Assembly: GCA_913043285.1 (NCBI GenBank)
Contig: CAJWML010000026.1
Coordinates: 1-41,532 of the forward strand
Direction of reading: 5' to 3'
DNA from: CAKZNE01 sp002695025
GTDB taxonomy: Bacteria > Bacteroidota > Bacteroidia > Flavobacteriales > Schleiferiaceae
DNA: 41,532 bases
Made by a program: the position numbers and the translations under genes. This document shows positions 8,393-16,327 of this stretch, piece by piece. Each line of letters opens with the position of its first letter. The stretch's first letter is position 1. The notes under the pieces were generated by a model. The model was given only the letters and a program-made list of their open reading frames with translations. It did no database searches and was not told the origin of the DNA.

Positions 8393-9427
8393 TTAAAGTT
8401 GTAAATTAAGAAAAGGCAACTCAATATTTGATCGCTCACTTCCATATAGCGTATTATCTCCGTCCCATATCAAATGAATTTCTCTGTCTTGTTCAAGATA
8501 CTCTTGTCTCCATCGCTCATTTCTTGATAATGGTTTTTCGATAATGAGCACAAGCTTCGCTTGGGGTTTGTTCTGAAGATATCGATATTCATAAAGTTGA
8601 CTTAAGCCCGCCCTAATTTGAGATTTTTCATTAGCTTCTGTGGTAGATTTCATTTCGAAGATGAAGTCAGTATTATTAATATGAGCAGCTAAGTCAATAA
8701 ATTGATTGTATTTAGGAATTACTCCTGCCTGCCTGATTCTTTCCGAAGTGAGATTCACCAAATGTCTATGAGCGTTATCTGCTCGATCTATATTTGCTGA
8801 ATTCCTATACGTTATTATTGATTCATTGGCAGCAGTAGCCCTCTGTTGGACAATTGTATATTCATTAAGGTTATTTGCGTTAGGAAGAAGGGGTTCATCA
8901 AAATTATTGAACTCAATCTTGTCAATTCTTTGGTTGACTACTGAGGCGGAAAGCACATATCTTGAATTGGAATATTGTATAACTCCTAAGTCAGTTAACC
9001 AACTTATGACAGTACTAATTCTTCTGTGAGCCATTGTTTTGGCTCCTAAATCGGCCGTATTACTAAGAAATGCTTCCAACTCATTTCTAGAAACTCCATT
9101 GTTACGATTAATCTCAAGAAATGGAATAATTCGTTGAAAAATTCTTGAGTTAAATACACCTTGTAAAAGGATTGGATTTGTTATAACAGGGTTTGAACGA
9201 AGAAACTCATGTCCTAAAGCGGTAACTATAGATTCATTAAGATTAGGGGTAGCAATCATTCCGATAATTTCAGCCGCTTTTCTATAATACCTGCCTTGAC
9301 GTTCGACTTTATTAATTGAGGTTGCTATTTGTTGAAATGTACGTGCACCTTGTGAAACGGCAATTACTGTTCTAATAACATCAATTAGATAATCTGCCTG
9401 AGGAATATCTTCGCTTGGTACTTTCAT
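8393..9427 (-). CDS. PD-(D/E)xK restriction-like nuclease, possible second subunit
   Basis: This 344-aa protein has a C-terminal PD-(D/E)xK centre: D245 (FIDLAA), then E258 and K260 in FIFEMKST, followed by GLSQLYEYRYL (274-284), a helix typical of this fold. The N-terminal 160 residues are helical. They include a winged-helix-like stretch (KTMAHRRISTVISWLTDLGV, 130-149) that probably binds DNA. I do not recognise the specific family. It is encoded between the methyltransferases and the AlwI-family gene, with 2 bp and 18 bp spacing, so it belongs to the R-M module. It could be the subunit that cuts the opposite strand, as in heterodimeric type IIS enzymes, or an independent endonuclease. Known small subunits are shorter (about 160-190 aa) and are not obviously similar. 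Confidence 0.7.
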   Translation of the reverse strand: MKVPSEDIPQADYLIDVIRTVIAVSQGARTFQQIATSINKVERQGRYYRKAAEIIGMIATPNLNESIVTALGHEFLRSNPVITNPILLQGVFNSRIFQRIIPFLEINRNNGVSRNELEAFLSNTADLGAKTMAHRRISTVISWLTDLGVIQYSNSRYVLSASVVNQRIDKIEFNNFDEPLLPNANNLNEYTIVQQRATAANESIITYRNSANIDRADNAHRHLVNLTSERIRQAGVIPKYNQFIDLAAHINNTDFIFEMKSTTEANEKSQIRAGLSQLYEYRYLQNKPQAKLVLIIEKPLSRNERWRQEYLEQDREIHLIWDGDNTLYGSERSNIELPFLNLQL

Positions 9428-9429
9428 CT

Positions 9430-10482
9430 TTAAAAACCTATAAATAAATATTCTTTAACTCTATTGGCATTATTGCCGATCTTGTGATTCTGATTTCCAA
9501 ATGAATAAAGGTGATCTATCTCATGAACAAGAACATTAGTTTTATGCTTATAAAGCATAGCGACCAACTCCTCTTTATCTGGCTTACAATTGGAGCTATA
9601 CGATATAGCAATGATTGAACTTCGAAATCTTTCTATTAGCTTTTCAAAAGCTTCGTAAGTTTCATTTCTCTTTGAAAAAGGAGAACTATAGCTTTTGAAT
9701 TTCTTTGTCTTAGTGTGTTCTTGTAAATCAATTCCTTCCCAATTCTTTACAAGCCCTTCAACAAAATGATAACGTCTTACATAGTCGTTATCCGAATTTG
9801 GGGTAAAGTAAGGTGGGTCCAGGTAAACCAAATCTGCTTCCACATTAAGTGATTCAGTAAGCCCATTCAGTGATTGACATTCTTTTATATTATCAAAAAC
9901 AGCATTATTGAAAAGTTTAATATTTATTCTGAAATGTTCTTTCAATGAAAGCTTCATGTCTTGACGTCCATCATCATAGCGGTGACCCACGAAGGTAAAA
10001 ATGCCTCTTGGACGTTTCTTCATGCAGGATCGTGTAAGAGCTGAGAGAGCAAGAGCCTTTTTATGCTCAGAACCCAATTTGTCAATATTGTCTCTTACCT
10101 GATCGAGAAATTTGTTATCATTATCTTCAAAGTATAATCCTTTGAACTTTTTACTAATGAAATTTTGATTTGAAGGAGTATTCAATAAAAAATCCAAGTC
10201 TTCTTGTGAAATGATTTGGTGAGAGTTTTCGATAATAGCTTTTGAAACCGTGTGACTCAAAGCCATGAAATCATTCGTTATTACTTTCTTTCCAAGAGTT
10301 TTAAATAGGTATCCAACAACATTACTCCCGGCAAAGGCATCATAGAAGGAATCAAATTCATATTCTAATAATATCTCACCAATATCCTGAATAATTTTAT
10401 TCTTGCTCCCCATATATCTGGTTCCGGGAAAGAGCCTGAATTGATCGTTCAATACTTCTATTTGAGTTTCTTTATCAGTCAT
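9430..10482 (-). CDS. D12-class DNA adenine methyltransferase 2
   Basis: This 350-aa N6-adenine methyltransferase uses S-adenosylmethionine. The motifs are in permuted alpha-class order. Numbered from a TTG nine bases upstream, these are motif X RYMGSKNKI (25-33), motif I SFYDAFAGSNVVG (48-60) and the catalytic DPPY (225-228). The start was set to ATG at 10482, because its ATGACTGA overlap with the upstream methylase stop is typical of translational coupling; the longer frame would need TTG at 10491. It is not a Dam orthologue: it lacks the NKTCFNG-YR-PYG block of its neighbour and probably has another sequence specificity. Together the two enzymes could methylate the two strands of an asymmetric site. 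This is the usual need for a type IIS system such as FokI. Confidence 0.85.
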   Translation of the reverse strand: MTDKETQIEVLNDQFRLFPGTRYMGSKNKIIQDIGEILLEYEFDSFYDAFAGSNVVGYLFKTLGKKVITNDFMALSHTVSKAIIENSHQIISQEDLDFLLNTPSNQNFISKKFKGLYFEDNDNKFLDQVRDNIDKLGSEHKKALALSALTRSCMKKRPRGIFTFVGHRYDDGRQDMKLSLKEHFRINIKLFNNAVFDNIKECQSLNGLTESLNVEADLVYLDPPYFTPNSDNDYVRRYHFVEGLVKNWEGIDLQEHTKTKKFKSYSSPFSKRNETYEAFEKLIERFRSSIIAISYSSNCKPDKEELVAMLYKHKTNVLVHEIDHLYSFGNQNHKIGNNANRVKEYLFIGF

Positions 10483-11344
10483 TGTGCCCAATTACAATTA
10501 TGTCTTTGCCAGTCCGTGTTTTTGCATTGCTGCTAATCATTCTTTTAGTTTCAATGATTTTTATCTCATATTCTGAATACAAATCAAGAATCACTTCATG
10601 ATCTGAATTGGTCAGCAAAACGTAACATCCCAAATTCACTAAGCGATCAAATTCCTCTTTCAACCTAACTTGATCTTCATGGTAAAAAAATTCCTTGGTA
10701 TATCTTTTAAAGTCGGAGTGCTTGCCTACTGGATAATATGGGGGGTCTAAGAAAACAAAGTCTCCAGGCTCTGCTCGTTGATTTAAAACTGTCAAATAAT
10801 CACCGAGTTGAATTATTGTATTTTGGAGAAACTCATTTGCATTTTGCAAGACTTCTTCATGTAGAAAATTTCCATTTCCTTTTCCATAAGGTACATTAAA
10901 ATGTCCCTTCTTATTGACCCTATATAATCCATTAAAACAAGTTTTATTGAGATAGATTAGTCGAGCCGCTCTAAAGCTTAGTTCCAGATCAATTGGGTTT
11001 AACTGCCTAATTTCGTAGTAAAATTCTTCTTCGTTTCTGAATGTTCTTAAGTGGCTGATGACTTGATCAACATTTGACTGGATTTGCTGATATGTAATTA
11101 CAAGTTCTTCGTTAGAATCTGAGATAATCGAATTTTCTGCATTTAAGCTGAAGAACATTGCACCACCACCGATAAAGGGTTCGATGTATTTGTTAAAGGC
11201 TATTGGTGCATATTTGTGTAAGTGTGACAATAATTGAGTTTTCCCGCCAGCCCACTTAAGAAACGGTTTAATACCTACATCATTTGGAAATAAACCAAGT
11301 GGCTCTTCGACTACTGATTCTATATTTAAATTCTCTTTATACAT
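10475..11344 (-). CDS. Dam-type D12-class DNA adenine methyltransferase 1
   Basis: This 289-aa protein has the Dam/MboI/DpnII layout: KPFLKWAGGKTQLL (26-39), EPFIGGGAMFF (55-65), NKTCFNGLYRVNKKGHFN (133-150) with VPYG, and DPPY (200-203). Such enzymes transfer a methyl group to adenine, most often in GATC. The likely role is protection of host DNA from the endonucleases encoded downstream. It overlaps the regulator gene upstream by 8 bp and the second methylase by 8 bp, so methylation genes are translated before nuclease genes. This order suits a self-protecting R-M unit. GATC specificity is inferred from family resemblance and from the AlwI partner (GGATC), not shown. Confidence 0.9.
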   Translation of the reverse strand: MYKENLNIESVVEEPLGLFPNDVGIKPFLKWAGGKTQLLSHLHKYAPIAFNKYIEPFIGGGAMFFSLNAENSIISDSNEELVITYQQIQSNVDQVISHLRTFRNEEEFYYEIRQLNPIDLELSFRAARLIYLNKTCFNGLYRVNKKGHFNVPYGKGNGNFLHEEVLQNANEFLQNTIIQLGDYLTVLNQRAEPGDFVFLDPPYYPVGKHSDFKRYTKEFFYHEDQVRLKEEFDRLVNLGCYVLLTNSDHEVILDLYSEYEIKIIETKRMISSNAKTRTGKDIIVIGHND

Positions 11345-11639
11345 GTTTACTTGGTTTAGAATATTTTAAAGTACTTTCTGCAACCTTTAGAGCCCCTTCA
11401 GCAGTCGCTTCATCCTTTACAATGTCAAATACCTTGTCAGCAAGCCAGATAGTAAGAAGCTCATTAACATCCGTTTCTAACAGCTCTGCCAATTGAAGTA
11501 CTTGCTCCCGCTTCGCTTTTCGCTCTCCACGCTCAATTTTGCTAAACATTGGAGTGTCTATTTCAAGATTGGCGGCCAATTGTCGCTGTAAAAGCCCTTG
11601 ACTTTCACGTAACTCTCTTATTTTTTCACCAAAATGCAT
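11337..11639 (-). CDS. XRE-family regulator, probable R-M controller
   Basis: This is a 100-aa protein with one Cro/C1-type helix-turn-helix across residues 4-62: FGEKIRELRESQGLLQRQLA, then DTPMFSKIERGERKA and LQLAELLETDVNELL. The rest is a short tail that may dimerise. It is the first gene of the seven-gene operon and overlaps the first methylase by 8 bp (ATGTATAA). Its size and place match C proteins that time restriction expression. A direct repeat ATGACYTGT and a palindrome overlap its start codon, which suggests autoregulation. Many Bacteroidota R-M and MTase genes carry a similar HTH upstream. The DNA it binds is otherwise unknown. Confidence 0.85.
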   Translation of the reverse strand: MHFGEKIRELRESQGLLQRQLAANLEIDTPMFSKIERGERKAKREQVLQLAELLETDVNELLTIWLADKVFDIVKDEATAEGALKVAESTLKYSKPSKHV

Positions 11640-11663
11640 GACCTGTTATATTATGACTTGTCA
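11638..11663 (-). promoter_or_regulatory. candidate operator at the start of the defence operon
   Basis: ATGACCTGT (11638-11646) and ATGACTTGT (11653-11661) form a direct repeat with a 15-bp period, and TGACTTGTCA (11654-11663) is a perfect palindrome apart from its central TT. The repeat overlaps the regulator's ATG at 11639, as expected for an autorepressor site. Binding is inferred. Confidence 0.4.
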
Positions 11664-11746
11664 AATTTTGGCTAATATAGGAAAAGATAATGGAAGGAAA
11701 AGCAAAAACACATCAAAAACATATTTCAGGATTTTGAGGAAATAGA

Positions 11747-11777
11747 GGAAACTAAGGATTATTCGTCCTTAGTTTCC
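11747..11777 (-). terminator. 12-bp perfect stem-loop over the stop codon of the DUF3987 gene
   Basis: The arms GGAAACTAAGGA (11747-11758) and TCCTTAGTTTCC (11766-11777) are perfectly complementary, with a 7-nt loop that contains the stop codon. No clear U run follows on the minus strand. It may therefore be a weak terminator or an mRNA 3' end-stabilising hairpin that insulates the defence operon from the replication genes. Confidence 0.5.
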
Positions 11778-13576
11778 TTAGAATCCTGAGATTCCTCAAG
11801 TGAGGTGTTTATGTACTGGTCGTGTGCCTCACGGTGAATAAGCCCTGCTTTCACAAAGTTAGCAATGTAGCCTTCGGCTGTCTTTGCCGGAATGTTCATG
11901 GCTTTTGCTACTTCGAGATATTTCTGTCGGTTGAATGTATGCGGTAAGGCATACAGGAACTTCTCCTTCTTATTCAACCGTGTTGGTTTGGGTTCTTCTT
12001 GTGGAAGTTCTCCAAACACTTTGCTTGAATGCTTCACCAGTACTTTGACCATTGAAAGCGAAGCTTGAAAATCCCTTTCCTCACATATCAGCTTTTTGGA
12101 AGTGTCGCCTGTTTCCATGATCCGCAAAGCGGAGCATATCATGCAAATGCGGTAGGCAATCAAACCCAATCTTCTGATAGTAGCCATGTAGTCCAATCCT
12201 TGGAGGTTCATGTACTTTTCCTGTATCTGCCCAAAGAACTGATTGAACTGCTCTTGCTGGTCTGCTGTAAGGTAGAATTGGCGAGGCTCATCATTCATAA
12301 TTTCTTTGTAGAGAGCATAGAACTCATTTCCTAAGGCTTCAAAGTAATCATCCAGTCCGTTGTCTGTTTGGCTGGCAAAGACATTTTTCCAAACCGGGCG
12401 AACGTTCATGAAATAGAAGATGAAACGGCTGAATAAGCCGTTTTCAGCGTTGGGTATCAATGCCGAAACTTGTTTAGGCGTTCCTGAAAGGACAGTAGAT
12501 AGGCAAGGGCTTTCAATGTCCACAAACTCACGGTCGGTTCTGCGATAGTAGGAAATGGTTTCATGGTGAAAGGCTTTTCTAAATCCATCACTGTAATTCC
12601 CGTAATCGCTCTTGAAAGCATGTGCTAAGGTGTCTCCTTCAGTTTCGAAAATCAGCCCTCTGCCATCACTATCACCCAAAAGCTGATAAGCACCCGTTGA
12701 ACTGTTATTTGCAGGAATGAACAGCATCTTTTCAGGTGGTTCGGCTGGTTTCTCGACACCTTCTTCCTTTCCCTTTTTCGAGTTGTATTCTACCATTTCC
12801 AATTCATAGTGCTGCTTGTGGAGTTTGGCTTGCTCCCTCAATTCTTTGTGAATGGGATTAACCAACTGTCGGCAATGCACCAAGCGGCCTTTTCCTGCGG
12901 ATGCCTGGGCAGTAATGAATAGGAAGAGATTAGGGAAAACTCGTTTGCCATCATAGATGCCCGATACTTTGGGCAAACATGCGCTGATAGCTCCGAGGGA
13001 ACCAAGGAGAAGAATATCCCTTTCCTCATTGGAAGTGGCAACCGCCACAACCTTTTGTAGAAATTCAGGAAGTTCAGGAAACAAGGAATCTGGAAAGGTT
13101 GGCATTTCTTCCTGTGCTTGATTTTCGGGATGGTGATATTCTGATTGAATACCATTCAGCTTTTCACTTTTGAAAGTTCGCTGGTCCTGTTTTTCTGTCC
13201 TTGGAGGAGCTATATCAATACCTGCATCTTTTGCGAGGTAGAAGAAGGTCTTTAGTGAAACTCCATGACCTTTTGATTTCAAGCAATTATCAAATTGCTT
13301 GTCGCACTCCGGGGCGGAATAGCCTGGGTAAAACTGGCTCACCCTATGAAATAGGGTGCGGCCATTTTCTCCAAACTCATCTGAAAATGCGAAGCCGATA
13401 TTTACCCAATCACTATACGTGGAGGTAATATCTGTTCTATTGGCCTCAATGCTCTGGATGATGCGTTCTACTTCGTCTATTTGAGAATCTGTATTGAAAG
13501 TTGGTTGCTCTGTAACTTTCGGTTGCGGGGTTGGCTGATTAAGCCAATCCTGCGGATTGAATGGTTTTCTTTCCAT
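11759..13576 (-). CDS. PriCT-2/DUF3987 replication protein of the integrative element
   Basis: This 605-aa protein has two parts. Residues 32-120 resemble the primase C-terminal 2 domain (SDWVNIGFAFSDEFGENGR, then KSKGHGVSLKTFFYLAKDAG). Residues about 160-560 are a DUF3987-type ATPase with a Walker A-like loop AQASAGKGRL (223-232) and FETEGDTLAHAFKSDYGN downstream. The C-terminus has a winged-helix-like stretch with an acidic tail. Proteins of this kind are frequent in Bacteroidota integrative elements next to VirE-N proteins and are thought to act as helicase or primase partners in element replication. It starts 3 bp after the upstream gene, indicating an operon. Its exact reaction has not been established here. 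Confidence 0.8.
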   Translation of the reverse strand: MERKPFNPQDWLNQPTPQPKVTEQPTFNTDSQIDEVERIIQSIEANRTDITSTYSDWVNIGFAFSDEFGENGRTLFHRVSQFYPGYSAPECDKQFDNCLKSKGHGVSLKTFFYLAKDAGIDIAPPRTEKQDQRTFKSEKLNGIQSEYHHPENQAQEEMPTFPDSLFPELPEFLQKVVAVATSNEERDILLLGSLGAISACLPKVSGIYDGKRVFPNLFLFITAQASAGKGRLVHCRQLVNPIHKELREQAKLHKQHYELEMVEYNSKKGKEEGVEKPAEPPEKMLFIPANNSSTGAYQLLGDSDGRGLIFETEGDTLAHAFKSDYGNYSDGFRKAFHHETISYYRRTDREFVDIESPCLSTVLSGTPKQVSALIPNAENGLFSRFIFYFMNVRPVWKNVFASQTDNGLDDYFEALGNEFYALYKEIMNDEPRQFYLTADQQEQFNQFFGQIQEKYMNLQGLDYMATIRRLGLIAYRICMICSALRIMETGDTSKKLICEERDFQASLSMVKVLVKHSSKVFGELPQEEPKPTRLNKKEKFLYALPHTFNRQKYLEVAKAMNIPAKTAEGYIANFVKAGLIHREAHDQYINTSLEESQDSKETKDE

Positions 13577-13579
13577 GTC

Positions 13580-14500
13580 CTACAAGTATTTAGGATTGAT
13601 GAATATTTCTGGATCATGCGGAAGGAAACAGGCTCTTGAAATGTCCTTTCCGGATTGGTCTATTTCGAGTTGGTAAGTGTGGGAAACGTAGTTTGCCACT
13701 GCTTTGAAATAGTCCTGATGTTTTGCCTGCGTCAAGTCGATTGGAATTACCCATTTGAGGCCGTCACCTGAAGGAGATACAAACAGTAGCTCCGTTTCAA
13801 AGTAATGGTCGTTGAGTAGTGCCGTCTTGAGTGAAGGAATGTCCTTAATGTGGTCAAAATCGATTGTGAGCAAACCTGAATGTCTTTGAAGGTTTGCGTC
13901 ATTTCTCTTTGAGAAAGTGCCTGAGAAGGTCACATAATCGAAATTTTGAGCCTTATACTTTCGGGCTTCCTTCGGGTCGGGAATGTTGCGGAGTGTACTT
14001 GTACACAAAGCAAATTCATTGCCTTTGATAAGGTGGTACACTTCAACCAAGGAGGCTTGCCGACTTGGAATTGTGTTGGTAACAGGCTTATTGAAATAGC
14101 TGAAAACTGGCGGGGCCGGTTTGACTATTTCAGGAAGAGCAACTGCAGGTTGCGATTCTGCCTGAGTGTAAAAACCTTGTTGCTTACCGATACGCAAATG
14201 CAGTTCTTCATTCAGCTTGTCGAGAAGGGCTTGCCCTTCGAGGCTGAAATGTAGTGCTGCAAAATCAAAGGCATAGCCTGGTGCAATGGCTTCTTCTGAA
14301 TCGGTGTGGATGGCGCAGCCGTCAACAACTTTTATCAACAATGTAGGCTTGTCCGCATTGAATGGGTTCTTCGCAGGTTTGCAGTCCCTTCCCGAAAGGG
14401 AAAGGACTGTTTCACCCGGATAGTACTGCCGTAGCACATAAGCGTAGATATTCAAGCCGTAGTGCGTTTTGTCGAGAATGACTTTTCTACTTACCTCCAT
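13580..14500 (-). CDS. VirE-N/BT4734-like primase-type protein
   Basis: This is a 306-aa protein. Residues about 150-290 match the VirE N-terminal (BT4734-like) domain: YVTFSGTFSKRN (189-200), LLTIDFDHI (210-218), SPSGDGLKWVIPI (242-254) and DISRACFLPHDP (286-297). The paired aspartates in DFDHI and the glycine-rich SPSGDGLKW loop recall archaeo-eukaryotic primase folds, so a primase or priming-accessory role is plausible. The first 100 residues form a separate domain with no recognised motif. It overlaps the upstream HTH gene by 14 bp and precedes the DUF3987 gene by 3 bp. This pair forms the replication module of many Bacteroidota mobile elements. Confidence 0.8.
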   Translation of the reverse strand: MEVSRKVILDKTHYGLNIYAYVLRQYYPGETVLSLSGRDCKPAKNPFNADKPTLLIKVVDGCAIHTDSEEAIAPGYAFDFAALHFSLEGQALLDKLNEELHLRIGKQQGFYTQAESQPAVALPEIVKPAPPVFSYFNKPVTNTIPSRQASLVEVYHLIKGNEFALCTSTLRNIPDPKEARKYKAQNFDYVTFSGTFSKRNDANLQRHSGLLTIDFDHIKDIPSLKTALLNDHYFETELLFVSPSGDGLKWVIPIDLTQAKHQDYFKAVANYVSHTYQLEIDQSGKDISRACFLPHDPEIFINPKYL

Positions 14501-14783
14501 AGTGCTTTGATTTAGAAGGTGAGTAATTGGATTCCAACAAGGCTTCTATATCAGAAACCTTGTAATAGAATTTGCCATTGATTCGGCTGTATGGTAGAAC
14601 CCCACTATCCCGAAGGGATTGGAGGGTTCTTTTGCTGATGTGAAGCGTTTGCATCACTACCTGTCCATCAATCCACTCTTCGCTGAATTGCTCCAAGCGT
14701 GATTTGTGGAAGTTGAGGAGGTAAGCTTTGACTGTTTTAATGTCTTGAGTTAGCGTCAAGATCATATCCATTATCTCGTTCAT
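14487..14783 (-). CDS. excisionase-type helix-turn-helix protein 2
   Basis: This is a 98-aa protein beginning MNEIMDMILTLTQDIK. The open frame extends upstream to 14870. ATG at 14783 was chosen because it overlaps the previous stop codon by ATGA and because the conserved part starts there. A MerR/excisionase-like HTH covers residues about 43-85: VMQTLHISKRTLQSLRDSG, then LPYSRINGKFYYKVSDIEAL. Such small proteins in Bacteroidota elements control excision or the replication genes. It is similar in layout to its upstream neighbour, and the two may bind related sites. It overlaps the VirE-N gene by 14 bp. Confidence 0.75.
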   Translation of the reverse strand: MNEIMDMILTLTQDIKTVKAYLLNFHKSRLEQFSEEWIDGQVVMQTLHISKRTLQSLRDSGVLPYSRINGKFYYKVSDIEALLESNYSPSKSKHYGGK

Positions 14784-15079
14784 AGCTTCACCCTCCCTTT
14801 CTTGATTAGGTAATCCGCTGCCCTTTGGTCTATTTCTTCCTGAGTGGAATTGCGGTTGCGTAGCAACCAAGTTTCTAACTCGGTTCTTTTGAAATAGAGT
14901 TTTTTTCCATTGGGCTTGTAGTGCGGAATGCTCCCTGCACTTGTCAACTTATACAAGTGAGATTGGGAAAGCTCCAGATACTGGCAAGCTTCATTGAAGT
15001 TCAAAACTTCCTTTGTGTAAATCCCCTGGCTCTCAATTAGGCGTTGGAGATTTTCAAGACGTTCAATTATTTCGTCCAT
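14780..15079 (-). CDS. excisionase-type helix-turn-helix protein 1
   Basis: This is a 99-aa protein with a short N-terminal helix (EIIERLENLQRLIESQG). An excisionase-family HTH then spans about 25-75: VLNFNEACQYLELSQSHLYK, followed by SAGSIPHYKPNGKKLYFKRT. It is the first gene of a four-gene run (HTH, HTH, VirE-N, DUF3987) with overlapping or near-overlapping ends. The probable role is DNA binding in excision or replication control of the element; this rests on family and context only. The 231-bp gap upstream should hold the promoter of this run. Confidence 0.8.
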   Translation of the reverse strand: MDEIIERLENLQRLIESQGIYTKEVLNFNEACQYLELSQSHLYKLTSAGSIPHYKPNGKKLYFKRTELETWLLRNRNSTQEEIDQRAADYLIKKGRVKL

Positions 15080-15200
15080 GACTTAATCAATTATGAATTA
15101 GGAAATGGACATCTGGCCAAATGTCATATTCGATTGTCGAATACGGTGCTAAATTAGAATGGCTAACAGGGCGTTATGAGTGCAGAAAGGAAGGTGCAGT

Positions 15201-15221
15201 GCAGAGTGCAGAGTGCAGAGT
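15201..15221. repeat. heptamer tandem repeat (GCAGAGT x3)
   Basis: Three perfect copies of GCAGAGT lie in the gap between the HTH operon promoter region and the integrase operon terminator. Partial copies sit at 15179-15185 and 15299-15305. It looks like a simple slippage repeat. Confidence 0.7.
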
Positions 15222-15238
15222 GGGGCATGAAAAATAAA

Positions 15239-15265
15239 AGCCCCCTTTTGGAGCAAAAGAGGGCT
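15239..15265 (-). terminator. rho-independent terminator of the integrase operon
   Basis: AGCCCCCTTTTG (15239-15250) pairs with CAAAAGAGGGCT (15254-15265) with one mismatch. On the minus strand it is followed by TTTTATTTTT. It lies 46 bp after the stop of the 338-aa gene. Confidence 0.75.
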
Positions 15266-15310
15266 AAACAAAAACAGAAAAAAGATAGAAGGTGTAAAGT
15301 GCAGAGTACC

Positions 15311-16327
15311 TTATTTCAGGTTGGAAACGGACTTTTCAATTTTTTGAGCTGTTAGTTTCGGTTTCTTCTGCGACCTAAATTTTGTTCTTTCAAAGGGCTT
15401 ACCCTCAGCATCAATGAAACATAGGCAAGTAACTTCCCATTGCTTCTGCTTCAAGTTCTCAACCAATTTCAGGTCGTTGTGAATGAGTTTGATGAAGTAG
15501 AACAGTTCGCTGATGGTTCCCGTCCATACTACAGGGGTTTTGATTTCAGCATTTGAAAATATTCGCTTGAAATTTGGAACGGTTGTGTCTTGGCTTATCA
15601 GGTTGTTGAACTTTAAGCTGCTGCACAAATCGGAAATCTTTTCCTGAGCGGTATTGAGTTGCTTGTAGGTAAATGAATTGAATGGAATATCCTTTTGTTT
15701 GGGTTCTTGCTTCTTGACAGGCTGCTCCGTTGCTTCAACCTCAATGATTTGAATCTCGGTCAATAGAGGTTTCTGCGGTACTATCTCAAGTAGTAGCTGG
15801 GTATAAAAATCCTCTATTACCAACTTATCATCAATCCAAATGCTGAAAGCATCTTGGATTTCAAGGTAAAGCTGCATGTATGCAAGCTTTAGCAATTGGA
15901 TGATATAGGTGTTTGCTTTGTGTGCCTGGTCAAACTCAATGGAAGCTTTCTTGGGATCTATGTATATCAAATCAAAATCCTTCTCTTTAATCAGCTTTCC
16001 AATGTCTTTTAAACGTGTCTTTAAACGCTTGTTCAGCGTATCATCCAGCCAATAGAGTATGAGATTTTCGGTATCGTCCTCACTGATGAGGTTGAAGAGC
16101 CTTTCAACATCCGTTTTGACAGTGTTTAGAATCAGCTTAGAGTAGTACTTTGTTTTGTGGTCAAATGGCCTTTCAAATTTGATTTCATACCGGAATGGAT
16201 AATCAGTGGAGGCTTCTTTCAGGGAACGAAACTTTGGAGCAAACTTTTCGTCCACGCTGTTTTTCTCTGACCAAGGGCGAAGCCCCTGGTAGAGAATATC
16301 GTCAAGTATTTTGGTTTGATTGCTCAT
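15311..16327 (-). CDS. hypothetical protein downstream of the integrase
   Basis: This 338-aa protein has no function I recognise. It is soluble, without signal peptide or membrane helices. It has a charged helical N-terminal half (residues 1-200) and a lysine- and glutamine-rich linker (about 203-220). The C-terminal domain (about 225-320) includes WTGTISELFYFIKLIHND, a stretch that recalls Bacteroidota proteins of unknown function often encoded next to element integrases. It overlaps the integrase stop by 4 bp (ATGA), so the two are translationally coupled. A role in recombination or element regulation is only a guess from position. Confidence 0.7.
   Translation of the reverse strand: MSNQTKILDDILYQGLRPWSEKNSVDEKFAPKFRSLKEASTDYPFRYEIKFERPFDHKTKYYSKLILNTVKTDVERLFNLISEDDTENLILYWLDDTLNKRLKTRLKDIGKLIKEKDFDLIYIDPKKASIEFDQAHKANTYIIQLLKLAYMQLYLEIQDAFSIWIDDKLVIEDFYTQLLLEIVPQKPLLTEIQIIEVEATEQPVKKQEPKQKDIPFNSFTYKQLNTAQEKISDLCSSLKFNNLISQDTTVPNFKRIFSNAEIKTPVVWTGTISELFYFIKLIHNDLKLVENLKQKQWEVTCLCFIDAEGKPFERTKFRSQKKPKLTAQKIEKSVSNLK

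Noticed and set aside
15180..15305. GCAGAGT repeats as a CRISPR-like or iteron array
   Set aside because: There are only three perfect 7-bp units and scattered partial copies, with no spacers. It is a simple tandem repeat.
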